Assembly: GCA_011316305.1 (NCBI GenBank)
Contig: SAUG01000117.1
Coordinates: forward strand, 145,535-209,534
DNA: 64,000 nucleotides
Direction: 5' to 3'
Origin: Rusavskia elegans
Lineage: Eukaryota > Ascomycota > Lecanoromycetes > Teloschistales > Teloschistaceae
The notes under the pieces are model-generated. The model did not search any database and had not been told where the DNA came from. It was given only the letters and a program-made list of their open reading frames with translations. Position numbers and translations under genes: made by a program. Below, one piece after another: positions 20,778 through 32,956 of the stretch. Every line of letters starts with the position of its first letter. The stretch's first letter is position 1.

Positions 20778-22039
20778 CTACAGAGCAGCTGGACCTTGCC
20801 TTGCACGGCTCTGGGCTCGAAGCTTTGCGGCCAAGTCGACCTTTTCCATCTGTAGTAGACGAACGAATTAGATAGGCTAATGCGTAAAGGGTATGTGGTT
20901 TCAACAATACAATATCGTTGGAGGCGTACCTGTGCTTTGATGCCTCTCGCAAGAGCTTGTTGATACTGTGCCTCCAAGTCTTTTTTCTGAATCTGACTCT
21001 GTCGGTGGTATCAGGACAAGGTAAGCGACATGTGCGTTGCAGTATAGAAGCTAACTGGAACGGAAATGAATGGGTTCACATACCTCGATATCGTCGTCAC
21101 TGTAAGACTGATGACTACCGACGGAGGACGGCAGCTGAGCTCCTGTGGTAGTTGCTGAGGCGTCCGTGGCATCGGGATGAGGAGACTCGGTCTTGATTTG
21201 GCGACGGCGCTTGGGTGCTCTCTTCGACTGTGATGCATTTGGAAAGTTCTCGCCACTCACTTCCTCAAGGTCTGTGCTTGAGGTGTTTCCAAGAGTCCGC
21301 TTTGTCCTATGGCTTGCGGCTGTTGCAAATATTTCAGGGCTTGCAGAGCCCGTGGACGTGTCGTCCTCTTCCCATGTCGACTCTTCGCTGTCGACCGGTA
21401 ATGCCTTATCTCGTGAAGGAGCTCTATTACGAGCCCTACGAGATCGTCCTGAGGAGAACGCAGCGTTGTTACCAGTATAGTAAGCCGGCAAGGCTCGAAT
21501 TTGACTTCGGGCTGCGGCTCTCTGTTACTACTGGTAAGCTTGATGACCTCTTCTGTTATGCTACAAGATATGACTGACCTCATCCGGGAACGCAACGGGC
21601 TTGTTCGGGAAGTCGAACGTCGGACCATGCCAAGCTCGCAGGTGTAGACCATGTTCGGCATTGGTATGCCATTTCACGATGTAATGTTGATGAGGGTAAA
21701 GTTCAAGCGTGTGGTACCAACATCCATCGTCCCAAAGTCGTATTGCCAGCGGAGCATAGCGGTACCTTCTCTGGCTCAACGGCTTTTTCCCAGTACTCTG
21801 AACAGCAAGTAGGACCTGAGCTTGGTTGGCGTGTCCCTCATTACGACCAAGATTGAAAGTAAAAGGAGGAGGGTTGCTGCCCGGAGGCCAGCGCTTTCCT
21901 GCAACCTTTAGGTATGCGATACCGGGGTCGTTGACGGTTGGAAGCCCAGTGTTTTCACGGGTCTGTAAATGTGCATATACATAAGCTTTACGTGCCTAGG
22001 AGAGTTGCTGATGAGAAGATAGAAAAGCCAACCTACCAT
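20778..22039 (-). CDS. A-family protein (copy A1): N-terminal AFPxE-type domain, disordered linker, coiled coil
   Basis: The model is exons 22039-22037 (ATG only), 21995-21579, 21521-21084, 20998-20930 and 20849-20778, giving 332 aa with every intron in phase 0. Exon 2 is the conserved domain: KRWPPGSNPPPF, then LAIRLWDDGCWYHTLELYP, and it ends KPVAFPDE exactly at the splice donor. Exon 3 is disordered and basic/acidic (SKRAPKRRRQIK, SYSDDDIEV). Exons 4-5 form a short coiled coil beginning SQIQKKDLEAQYQQ. Exon order and splice positions match copy A3. An ATG directly followed by a GTAGGT donor is unusual, so a further upstream exon is possible. Function is unknown; the basic stretches suggest nuclear location (inference). 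Confidence 0.6.
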
Positions 22040-23191
22040 TCTGCTTCGTTGTAAGTTTCTTGGGAATACTTCTAAAATCTGCTGGTTCGTTGAAAGCCTT
22101 GTTCTTTTGCTAAGAATAGTTGCTGGTATGATGACTACCTTACTATGATGTCACAAGTATAAGATGTTGTGCTGTAGGATGTTTGTACGTGGAAGAGAGA
22201 TGATAAAGAAAGAAGAAAAGCGATGGAGAAGAAGGCGGGTTTTGTAGGGTGGGACTGGTTAGGAACCAAGACATGATGGACTGATGAAGGACCAGAGATT
22301 CACTGGACTTCACCATTATGTACTGCGTTAAGGTGCTGTCAATTGTACGTGAATGATCCTTTCCCAGCTGTCGTCATTGGGGATCGTAGCTGGGGTGGTT
22401 TTCCCGGGTCGGTCTAGTGTATGCGAGCTTATCTTACGAGTCTACGCCTCTTGGACGCGGAGATACAGTCTCTTATAGCCATCTGAAGGTGTCAGCTGTA
22501 TGTTTAAAACACCATGGTGAAGATGCATCAATCTGCAAAAGGGTCATGCCATCATCAAGATCATAGACAAGCAAAAAGGCGGGATCCGGAGCTGAATTAG
22601 CTGCCCTCAAGAGCATTGAGTCGACGAACACGCAGTATATCCTTCTTTCTGTCGCATCGACAGGATTTTGTCACTGGCAGGAAAATCTAGCTATTTACAC
22701 CTCAATATGTCCATCTCGCTTCCGACTTGCGTTCAGGGGTAAGCTTTGGAAAAGGGGTTTGGGTGGCATCCTGTCATTATTCCCTTCGAAGCATCCCCAA
22801 ATAGACTGTCTTGACAAATGTAATCGATTGCCTGCTTCTAGACTCCCTATCATCGTATGTGACAGGTGTTTCGCGTTCGTCAATGTTCATAGAGCCATGT
22901 AGTGTTGACCAATACCACAGGCGAAAGGTCGTTTGAGTTTTGATCATGATATTTGACATCTCCAAACTAGATTAGACGTGATTTCGAAGCTTCGTGGATT
23001 GTTTGACCGACGTAGAATTTCGTAAGCGGAATATTATGACGGTATGATGTCGAAAAGGAGGTCTTGGCAGGGGCTGCGTTCGTGGGAGCACGTGATCGTG
23101 GCCGGCGCGTACTAGGGTCTAGTGTGTTATCGGATATAATGAAACTTTTACGTCGCTGTCCTTCGCTCTTGCTTTGGGGCTTCGTCTCCGC
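22040..23191. other. Intergenic region between A1 and A2
   Basis: Only short frames without motifs are present. It presumably contains the promoter of A1 and the 3' end of A2, which are both on the minus strand. Confidence 0.4.
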
Positions 23192-25163
23192 TTAGATTGC
23201 TCCTTCCCCTCGAGGTCCATATTTGGATGGCTTCGATCTCGTCGCGGTCATTGAAGTCGGCCGGTTTTGCTCTCCATTCTTGTGGCGCGAACGCGCAGCG
23301 CTTCCTCCGTTGGTCAGAATTCGTTCGACTCTGGAGGTAGCATTGCCGTTGACAGGTGTAGGCTCGGTCGCAATTGCCATTGGTCTCTTGGTGAGTCTTT
23401 TGACGACCGACTTGCCGGATGATGCTAAATGTTTGTCGATGCTCTTGGGTTCGAGGTCTGGACCTGTCAAGTCTATCACTTCACATAAATCTGTCACGTC
23501 CGGGCCCGCCTGTTGCGTCCTTGCACTTAGCTTTTGGTTTGTTTTCAACTGAGATAGAGTCTTCTCTCTTTCCATGGTAAGGTGAATCCTTCCTCTTTCC
23601 CGCGTTGTAGTTTCCTGGGATGGGTCCTCCTGTGGTTTCATTTTGTTAGCCAGAGTCATCACGTTGAGCCTTTCCCCTTCTATGAATCTGACTCGCCTCT
23701 GTTGTACTTTTCTTGTACCGCGCTAAGGAGCGCTGGATGCTGCTAGTGACTTCATCCGGCCGATACTATCAAGACGCTTTCTTAGCATCTCTCGTGGAAG
23801 GGGGCATCAGCGAGATGCCATACCACTATTTTATGAGTTCTGACCTGCTCAGATCCCTCATTCATTGACAAGCGTCTTTGATCCGCACTTCTCCTCGAGC
23901 TCTTCTCGGATACACCCTGTACCAATGTAGACGACTCATCAGGAGAACTCATGCGCCAACGTAAGCTTCCTCTTTGGCCCAGTCCTACAGAGGGCGATGG
24001 GGTATTGGCGGTCTTGATGGGGAAACTTTCCTGATAGTCTTGTCGTAAGTAACTCCGAAGAGCCCTGGCTTTTTCAGTAGGGGTTTTGTTTGAAGGAGTC
24101 CGTTTGCTACGCTTGGACTGTTGCGCTACTTCCAGGTCCTCGACGCGAGACCAATGTTTTCGAGTTTACCCACTAGATGCTTGACTGAAGCTGTCGAAAT
24201 GATGGGATTGACAGCGTTCTGAGGATCCGCCTTAGAGTCGATTAATCCTCCATCATGCAGAAGTAGTTGTGCACGAGACCGAGGAGAATTTACACCATAC
24301 AGTTCATGGCTGAGCATCGAGAGTACGGGATAATCGGAGACGTCTTTTGCAGACACCATCTCCGCAACGAGTGCGACTTGCAATCCTGCCTGGGCGGCTT
24401 TCTAACTCACCGTCAGTCGTACTCATGATCAGGCGCTTAGAAGACAATACTCACTGCGATTGGGTATGTGGGAGCTTGAAGGCCTCTCGCAATCGCGTCC
24501 ATTGGTGGTGGCGAAGGAGAAGGAGCTAAGAACAGCGATTCTGAATCTTGAGGGAAATCTATGGGCATTGAAGGCAAATCCGGCCCTTCGCTGCTGTCTG
24601 TTGCTGGCAATGCTCGGGTTCGGGGCTTTATGGGTCGACGCCTTGGTCTTGATCTCTGGACTCCTCGTTCCGAATGCCTCTTACTTGGACTTCTTGGCCT
24701 ACTTCGACGGAACGAATCTGGTGTGAGCCCGACGGGACAGCCTGCAGGCCGGCTTTTAACTTGGAAACCCTATGGCTTGGTTAGATCCTGGACCTGCCAG
24801 CAGAGATCGTTGAGAAGATCTTACATTCTCTGGAAAGGCTATTGCCTTTGTTTGTGTGCCTTCCCTGAGTCCACGCCAGAGTTTGTAATGGGGTCCTGTT
24901 GTTGACTGGGAAGTCGGCACGTACTCCACCACGAACCGATCATCCCCAAGATAGACGGTCAAGTACAGCAACCATTCATTCCAATTTCGCATGTACAATC
25001 GGACCACTGTCATAGCTCGCGGATCGCGCGGATCGGGACGGCTTCCTTGGGCGTTGGCAAGAACGGCGATCCGAAAATTTCCTTCACGATCTTCTGGCCC
25101 AGGCTTGAAGCAGAATGTTGGACTTGGACCATTGGGTATGAATAAGTATGGATAAAAGTGCAT
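23192..25163 (-). CDS. A-family protein (copy A2) with RVxF and SUMO-interacting-like motifs
   Basis: The five-exon model is 25163-24825, 24769-24455, 24401-24170, 24125-23845 and 23698-23192, giving about 557 aa. Exon 1 is the conserved domain: KPGPEDREGNFRIAVLANAQG, WNEWLLYLTVYLGDDRFVVEY, ending AIAFPEN at the donor, with a CTAAC branch in the intron. Exon 2 is Arg/Ser/Pro-rich, exon 3 is a helical segment, and exons 4-5 are disordered. Exon 5 starts RRVRFIEGERLN, aligned with the RVxF motifs of A3 and A6, and later has EVIDLTGPDLE, a canonical SUMO-interacting core (VIDLT). No C-terminal coiled coil is seen. The last two introns (44 bp; 146 bp with a GTCAGA donor) are less certain; skipping the 44-bp intron would end the protein at 309 aa. 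Confidence 0.55.
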
Positions 25164-28100
25164 GGCCGCCTCTAGGACGCCGTGGTCTTTTCATCATGAA
25201 TAGCAGAGACAAAAGGACCTTCGATGTCAGGCTGGGCGGCTGCATTGACCGCCATTGTGCACCGACAAGGATGCAAACCCTGATTGAAAGAGACAAGTTT
25301 GCAGTATGGCACAGCGTGTCAAGCTGAACAAGGGGCTTTGTGGGTGGATGGTGGGAAAGGAGAGGTGTGGGAAGGACAGAGTTGGCGGGGACCAATCTTT
25401 GGCGCCCCGTATCCCTACATGATGAGATGAGATGGTGAATGTATCTTCCACGCGGCAGCTAGACGCAGCGAATCAGGTTGCCGACGAGCCCGAGTCATGA
25501 GCACCATACCCCTGTCGTCCTGCAGAGGAGGCTATCTACGGAGTTGTGATACAACGGACTGTTATGTCTATGGTATCTTTGCACCCAGGAGGCTCTAAGC
25601 AACAGGATTTCAGGTATCGACGGCATCTGACGCTGCGTGCATGCTTTTCCAAGCAGGGGAACGCAAGCCCACCATCCCGAGCATCATCTTGAGCATCTTC
25701 AGCCTGTGCACTATCCTTACCCATACCTGCATCCGTGCATTTTTCGCACCAGATACCCTCCACCTGACACCGTCGATCCATCAAGGCCCTCTGGACACAG
25801 CAATTGTCAGTCCAGGTCATCATACAGCCAGTGTACTATCTTGTGTGAGCTGCCTAAATGTTTACCTGCTGACGATCTCTCAGGCGCGCTCACAGAGCAA
25901 ACTTTCACAAAACTTGGATCAAAACGATATGCACACAAGCCCCAATCCACCTGCACACATCCAGAAAATACTTCTCTTGAACGTCCATCCTCCACCTCAA
26001 GGATGATCTCCTGCTAAATCAGCAACCCACAACCGACGCTCCCCAATCGATCACCTTTCCTGTCTTGGCTAAGACTCTCCATTTTGCCGACCCCCGATCC
26101 AGTTTTAGCAGCATCATCGAGCCTTCTACAGACTGTACGATCATACGTTCGTTCGCCGTTCAGGATCCCAAGTTTTAACAGTCGGAACAAGCAGACCACC
26201 GCACAAAACGGCTCCCGGAGCCCTTACGTCTGTCCCCTGCTTGCGGAAATCACCCAATCAGGCTCTGGGCTAAGGCAGTACTGTCCAAAAGATAATGCAC
26301 TGTACACGCTCATTCTCCATCCTCCAGAAGCTCGAGTCAACTGAACTCAGCCTTGGACTACCGCTAGACTCCTCGGTTCCATCTACCCTATCCCTCTATC
26401 AGCGATCGATTGCAAGTTCGCTTCAGCGACTACAGATCTTGTCAGTCGACTTCCTCTTCGTCTACTGGCTCTCTTATTACGCATACAACAGCACTTGGGT
26501 CTGGGAAAGCGAGCAGACTACAGCTATCCACCAAATCCTTCCCCTGATTCTCGCTTGGGATTAACTGAGCATTGTTTTGTCGCAATGGTATGCAGACAGC
26601 TCCTATCTAATTTCACAGACTAGATGAGACCAGCTAGCTAACCTCGTTGACAGACTACCACGAGCATCTCGCAATCGTTCAGATTCCCTACTCCCTCAAC
26701 AGAGATCGATCCCACCGTGGGCATTTGCGACGATCTTTCTATTCCTTTACCACTTTCGATAGCTACGGAAGTGGTTGTCTGGGAGTCATCTGGGCTATTC
26801 ATGCCGCAGCCTCGTTGAGATGGTATCATTCCAATCTACAGACGGAAGGAAAGGCAAGCTAGCTATTCTCGCTCACAAGCCGTAACGGACATTGCGTGCC
26901 ACCTCGGTCCTCCTATCTCCCACCCCAACTCGTCCTTACACCATTGTTCTCTGCGATTTCTCTCACCGGCACTACTGTGTCCTCGAATCAGCTTCACGCT
27001 ATACGAATCACCGTTCGCGGGTTGACAATGGAACATAGCTTTCAAGATCTTGCGACGATAGCTTCTGCTATTGCTTGTTTGCTCCTGGGCGCAAGGCTCT
27101 AAGCGCCGCTGCAAGATACATCAGAGATCAATGCTCCAGCATGCTATCATGTGTCCAATTTTCGACAAGCTATTATCGACCGACTATGTCTTTGGCCAAA
27201 GTATCCCTGTCGAAACGGTCTCTCAGAGCCACTGTCTCGTGTTCTCCGACGGCCTCCCTCCCAGCTTTCAGTTCTTAGCATCCGTCTACTATCCATTTAC
27301 ATGGGCTTACGACAATCTACTGATTGTGCAATACAAAGCGCTTCCCATTCACACAGTCAACCACAAATGATGACCATCCGCATACAGGTACCGACACTCC
27401 ATTACCTTTTCAATCAACAGCTGCGCCATGCAATATTCATAGGCTCGAAAGCCCACCGCCTGTGCATACGATGCAACAGCTTGTCCATCCTCCCAACTCG
27501 AAACGCATTCAACGATTTTAAGCGGGTGTTATACACTCTTCTACGCCCAATTAAGTGAATTAGCACCAGAGCTCCCACCAAGAAAAAAAAAAACGTGCAA
27601 TGTTTGCTGCTTGAATTCGGACCGCTGGGGCCATCTTCACCGGGGGAACATCAAAGCTGCAAGCACCCATATGACGATTTTGGGGCGGATATAGATCTGG
27701 TCCTCGTACTAAAAGCCAGAAGAAAGCACAACGAGACGCGGGCGCAGGGGACAGATGATCAACCATGGATGACACCCATTTCTTCGTGATAAAGCCGACC
27801 TCCAATGATCAAAATTCGTTTAGGCGCCTTTCTTCAAATTCTTTCAGGGCTGAAAAGAGCATGTTTCGGGGGAATTTACGGATCTAGAGCCGCTCTCAAG
27901 TCCAGAGCGCCAATCTGGGAACCGCGATCATGGTGATGGCATTAGGAATGGTGTGTGGGTTAAAAGGGAATTCACAAGATGCTGCGAGGCTGCGAGGGAG
28001 GGGAGAACGATGCTGTAGATGACTACTTCTTTTTCTCCCTTAGACTAGTCCCATCATCGGGACCACTGTGTCCTGGAGACATCTCGCAGTCAGGCAGGCT

Positions 28101-28636
28101 GAGGGTATGTTTACCACTCATTGCATATCATGCAATCTGGGTGGTGAAGTCTCGCCCGCCTACCGAGTGAAGGCATTATCTCGGCTCTGGTAGGACCCTT
28201 TGATTTCTCCTCCGTCGGGACTTCTGCTTGATAACATCCTAGTCTAGCTGACGGATGTAGCGGAGGACACAGTATAGATAATGCTTTGAAGGTGCCCGAT
28301 TGCTGTGTGGGACCTTCTACGTAATCTGCAGTCTTAACACGTAAGAGAGCTGAAAAGGGGAAGGCGCGACTGATCATCACAATGAATGTCAGTCAATGTC
28401 CGTGCAACAAGGAAGACCAAAAAATCCCCAACTCCTTCATCAGCTGATTATCTCTGTACTAATTTCCCCAACCCTTTCAGATGGACTTCCTTTCTTGCAT
28501 CTCTGGCCCTGCTGTCATCCTCAGCGTTTTCTTATCTGAGCAAAAGCATCCTTAACATCTAATAATGGACATCATGACTTCAGGTCATGCCACTAGAGGG
28601 CAACGGCCTCTAACTTCCCTCCAGATTACCCAAACC
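25164..28636. other. 3.5-kb interval without a confident gene
   Basis: Short plus-strand frames between 25640 and 27560 include hydrophobic stretches (for example SVDFLFVYWLSYYAYN near 26450) that might be exons of a decayed membrane protein. I could not join them into a gene or match them to the B family. An A-run lies at 27583-27592. The rest shows nothing recognisable. Confidence 0.4.
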
Positions 28637-30120
28637 ATGTCACTCACCAACATTTTGAACCCCAACATGGGAAATTCCAACCCCAATCCCGGGCCAACGA
28701 CACACACTCAACATCTTCAACCCCAAGCACCTCTTCCACCAATGATATTACCACAGTCACGCCCAGTCTTCGGAACGCCAGATGTGGAATTTCTTTCCCA
28801 AGCTATTCAGCGCTGGCCACCAGGCTCTCATCCTCCTCCACCTTTCTGCCACAGACGCGACGACGACGAGTATGGGAGTATAGCCGAAGTCTGTATACCC
28901 GTTTATCTGGACAGACCAGGAGAAGGGAGAAGATCCAAGCCGAGAGAGAGTACCATCCTCATCTGTATCTGGGACAAGAACTACTACTATTACACCATGG
29001 TAGTCATGCAGCGTCGCTGCATCGTGGACCTGAAGAAGGATAGGGACCAAGGGCTTCATTGGTCCTGTTGGGATGGTCCGGAGGATGGGTTTGAAGATCA
29101 AGCAGTCGGGTGGCCGATGAAGGTGAGCTTGAATTTGAATTGGATAGCGTTGTCGGGGAAAGGATACTGATCTGTCAAAAGGAACAAAAAGTTCTTACGG
29201 CGATGTTTGAAAGACGTTCTCGCAATGCGAATGTTACGGTAATTGGGCCAGTACGACGAAGACCCGCACCAGCATTGGATCTAGGTCGCACTCTAGAACG
29301 AACGAGCATTGCGGGACGGTCGCAGGCGCATGTTGGGTACCTATCGTCTGAACAGCGTCGAGTGGAAAACGAGACTAGACCACTAGTCGAGATCTCTTCC
29401 GACGATGGCGGGGATCGGATCACAACACGACCAACGAAGAAGACCCGTCCGAGCTATCTTTCTCGCTTCCGCGTACAATTTCGAAGTGCTAAAGAGATGA
29501 ACGTCGAATCGGCCGAGCAGCAGGGACCTAGGCCAGTTTCCAAAGTCACTCATGCCAAACGACAAGCAAGCTCCGCCGGAATACCCTATGTCAATAACTC
29601 GTCCCAACGTCCTCGTCTTGGCGATGGTACTACACGACAGGGAGAAGTGGTCGCGTCGTCTGGCAGCAACTATGAGGTCACCGGATTATCAAGAAAACAG
29701 ACGACAAATCGACCTTCGACGCCGCTGGTACGCAATCCGACGTTGCACCAACTTGCTGGCAGAGAAGGCTTCGGAGACCAACAGGCAGGCACAACAGGCT
29801 TTGAAGACCGACGGAGTGGTGATCCGAAGTTCGAGGTATGTCCAGACCGATTCCGAACAACATGTGTAGATTAGTCTAACACTTGATCCTCTTGGCCAGC
29901 GCCAAATTCAGAACCAGAAAAGAGCACGACAGATCCTGGATCTCGAACATCAAATGCAGAACATCGGATACCAGGTGGGCCGTTTGAAGGAAGAGGTGAG
30001 GCCTGGCATCCCCTATCTTGCTAACGTCTCGTCGTACGCTGACATACGGCGTTATAGCAGAAACAAGCGGATCTGGAGGACCGCTTCAATGCCAGCAGGG
30101 CTGCAGGAAAACGCGGGTAG
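28637..30120 (+). CDS. A-family protein (copy A3): conserved domain, RVxF linker, coiled coil
   Basis: The exons are 28637-29122, 29182-29835, 29900-29995 and 30058-30120, giving 432 aa with all introns in phase 0. The start MSLTNILN matches MSLANVLN of copy A8, so it is preferred over the in-frame ATG at 28565. After an Asn/Pro/Gln-rich head comes the conserved domain: RWPPGSHPPPPF, TILICIWDKNYYYYTMVVM, SCWDGPEDGF, ending QAVGWPMK at the donor. Exon 2 is a disordered linker with LVEISSDDGGD, then SRFRVQFRSAKEMN (RVxF), and an SAG.PYVNNSSQR stretch shared with A8. Exons 3-4 are a coiled coil starting RQIQNQKRARQILDLEHQ. This is the cleanest full-length member. Function is unknown. Confidence 0.7.
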
Positions 30121-31234
30121 CTGAGATGGCGTTTCAGTATCTAGAATGGGGTGTCAAGAATATAGGGAGGACGGAGCTTTGTAGATCCGTCATAGCGACG
30201 GTTATTGCAAGGAAGGATGCCTTTAGAGATTTGTGCGTTCATAGAACGGGGCAGGAAATCATCCTATGGGACGATATTACTGCAATCATCCGAAGGGTGG
30301 TTCAGTTAGGTCATTCTGGGGCTCAAGGATCAGCTGTGTCTTAGACAGATCATGAGGGCTCGGAAACGTCTTAGGTGTGTGATAGCAGAAGACAAGGATA
30401 ATTGATTTCGATGACCCCATGCAATCACGACAGGAAGTACCTTGAGAGGGGCCCAGTGGATGCTTTTGTCGCCGGTGTCCCGAACACGTGGCCATCAGCT
30501 TACCAGTAGTCTTAGCATGGCTCTCGGTATTCAATGAAAATTTGTGTACCTTTGTTTGCACCATTCGTTCGATTTCGTAGTTGGTTTTGTGCCAGAGGGT
30601 TGGCTTAAATCCAAGGATGACGCTCATGTTCGGTTTCCCACCTGTGTTGCGGAATCTTTTTGGAGTTGCAAGACTCAGTGAAGTTGGAACAGACGATGTA
30701 GGAGCTGAGAGATGGTCTTTAGATCGGAAGGGGGCCATATTGGAGTTGCAGCTGGACGTGCTGTAATGGTTGTGGCTCCAGTAATTCCCTTATGCGGCCC
30801 CCGATATTGTAATATTGGCTTGTACCATTTTCGATGGTGATGGATCGTTCCAGGACGTTTGTCTTGATGCTGGGATATTGTTAGCGCTCTGGAAGGAGGG
30901 AAAAGCGTGAACGATGTGCGGATACCTCCAGAGAATTGGGTCTGGGAGAAGACTTGATATCTGTAGACGCGATTGATTGAAAATGTGTACTTTCACGAGT
31001 TGGCTTTCGCTGTAAGCTTTCCAGATACTCACTCGTAGATGGAGAGTCTTTGGAGAGGTGAGCCGGGCTTGCGGCAATGATATCTGCGTTTACAGGACAG
31101 TAACGTTCGCTGCCCTCTCAAAGCTGTACGGGTATTACCGTGCTATCTTATTAGTAAGAAGAGGCGAAGGAGAGACGTCGCCATTAGTCATCAAGCACGA
31201 CGGAAATCTAGCTTACGTGGTAGGCTAAAACTTT
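30121..31234. other. Unresolved interval, possible remnant exons
   Basis: Both strands are open in pieces. On the minus strand, splice-like signals between 31080 and 30700 could join short exons, but no known paralog supports them. On the plus strand, 30120-30345 reads through with no motif. I cannot support a gene. Confidence 0.3.
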
Positions 31235-32120
31235 TCGCACAATGAAAGAAAATACTTCTCTTCTACACAGTACAGCAACAAATTCGCATTGCATACCTCT
31301 CTACCCTAACAGAACCTTACTTAACCGCCTTATCTTTTCATACATAATGGCCTACGCAGGTTGTCCACCGAACTTTATCGGAGCCTTGCGTTTGAGTCTT
31401 GTCTTGGAGAGATATCCAACTCAACTCTCTCACAACTTGCGGCCCAGCTTCTGCTACCTACGACCAAACGGCTAAGTTGACAGGGAGACAAAATAGATAA
31501 TTCTCGTATACAAGGGTGGAATCTGTCCGTCTGGGCCCCGTAAAGCGTACCATCTTAGCCTCTTGACCATGCATTGGTTTGGCCCGAGTGGACTATACTA
31601 TTTTTGCACTATGGAGTTCAAGGGGAAGGGGTGCTACGTAGTACAATTCGATGATACGCGGCAATGCTAGAAGCTGTGGAACAGGTTGGGAGAGCTGCCT
31701 GACAATCACGAGGCTGTGGCTTTTCCTATGGCGGTAAAGGTGTCCGTCATTCTAAAAGTCAAGTACTTACAGTCTCAAGCTCCCCTTGCCCGAGGATGAT
31801 GCACCAACACAGCAACTAGCCTAGTCGAATGAAGGAGAAGGACCGGCACTGGGAAGTAATGCTAAGAAGCAGTCTTTCCTTGCTGTTCCTCCCGAGGTAT
31901 ATGCCGGATGGAAATATGTTCGTGGCATCGACGCACTTACATTCTCAAGCTTCCAGAGCTGGAGGGTGATAAGCCCAAAAAGCGAGGACTATCCTACGGA
32001 GATAATGAGTTGAAGAATGGGTCTTCCCAGGAACCGGAGACGAATATCCTTCCGGGGGAGGAAGAGCAGTTTCACCATACAAAGGTACGTTACCACGACA
32101 CGAAATTTCCTCGGTCGTGA
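31235..32120 (+). pseudogene. A-family copy A4, decayed relative of A6
   Basis: The 5' sequence (CGCACAATGAA...) aligns with the region just upstream of A6 at about 44545. The core of the conserved domain is readable at 31565-31735: LTMHWFGPSGLYYFCTMEFKGKGCYVVQFDD, then RQC-stop-KLW, and EAVAFPM at a GTAAAG donor. The TAG at 31668-31670 stands where A6 has the Trp of QQCWKQ. Further on, 31956-32084 is an exon LPELEGDKPKKRGLS... with splice sites on both sides (TTCTCAAG before, GTACGT after), the same type as the repeated exons of A6. Other exons are missing or have stops, so it is inactive. Confidence 0.7.
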
Positions 32121-32956
32121 ATGCTTCCAGCTGATGTTTCATGGCTCTACAGGAGTTCATCACGGATGGTGAGGAGCATTCTGGACTGTTCGCTGGCTTT
32201 GGTGGTTGGATTCGAAGGAATTTGTTGTGGATCTGGAGCTAGATTGCGCTCATCCCGAGCTTTAGCATTTCATGTCACATTCAAAGCTTGGATATACTTG
32301 CGAGACGGGCCGATGGAAAGCTCGATTGCTATGATCAGATGTGTAATGGCAGGGGATGGAAGTCACGTCTCTGCACCATAAGTGCAAGGGTTGTAGGACT
32401 AAACACACCGGCCAATCAGGTGGCGCCGCTAGGGTGTTTCGTCTCATCTCAATTTCAACGACACTTCCTGTCTTATATCGTGCATTTAGCTTTCCTCTGA
32501 AGATAACAACAATATATAGGAAATGAAACAGTACTCTTTTGTCGTGTTTGGACTCTTAAAAATCGGGAATTTTCTGGACAGCTTTGCGGACATTGTATAT
32601 GGTTCTTCGTTGGGTACGCAGCTCTGACCTTTCTATCATGCAATCGACAAACACAGCCATGATGGTCCGGAGGATCAGGGCTCTGTCTCGCAGAGATACT
32701 CTTGTTTCATAGAGGGCTATGTCGATAGCTTTGCTGATGGAGGAAAGGAATAGGTGCCTGGTCTGACAAAGACCCGCGAAAGGGCAATCATGTTTGACGG
32801 CCCCTGTTTGACTTTACCGTCAATTCCTTACTGCATCGGCGGACACAGCTGCAACTTTATATACTCAAGTCTTTCCATAAACCCGCCCTATCAACTCTCT
32901 ATTTCTTGCGCTGCCCTTATCGGCGCCTTCTCTTCTGCTGTCTTTTCTCAATTATC

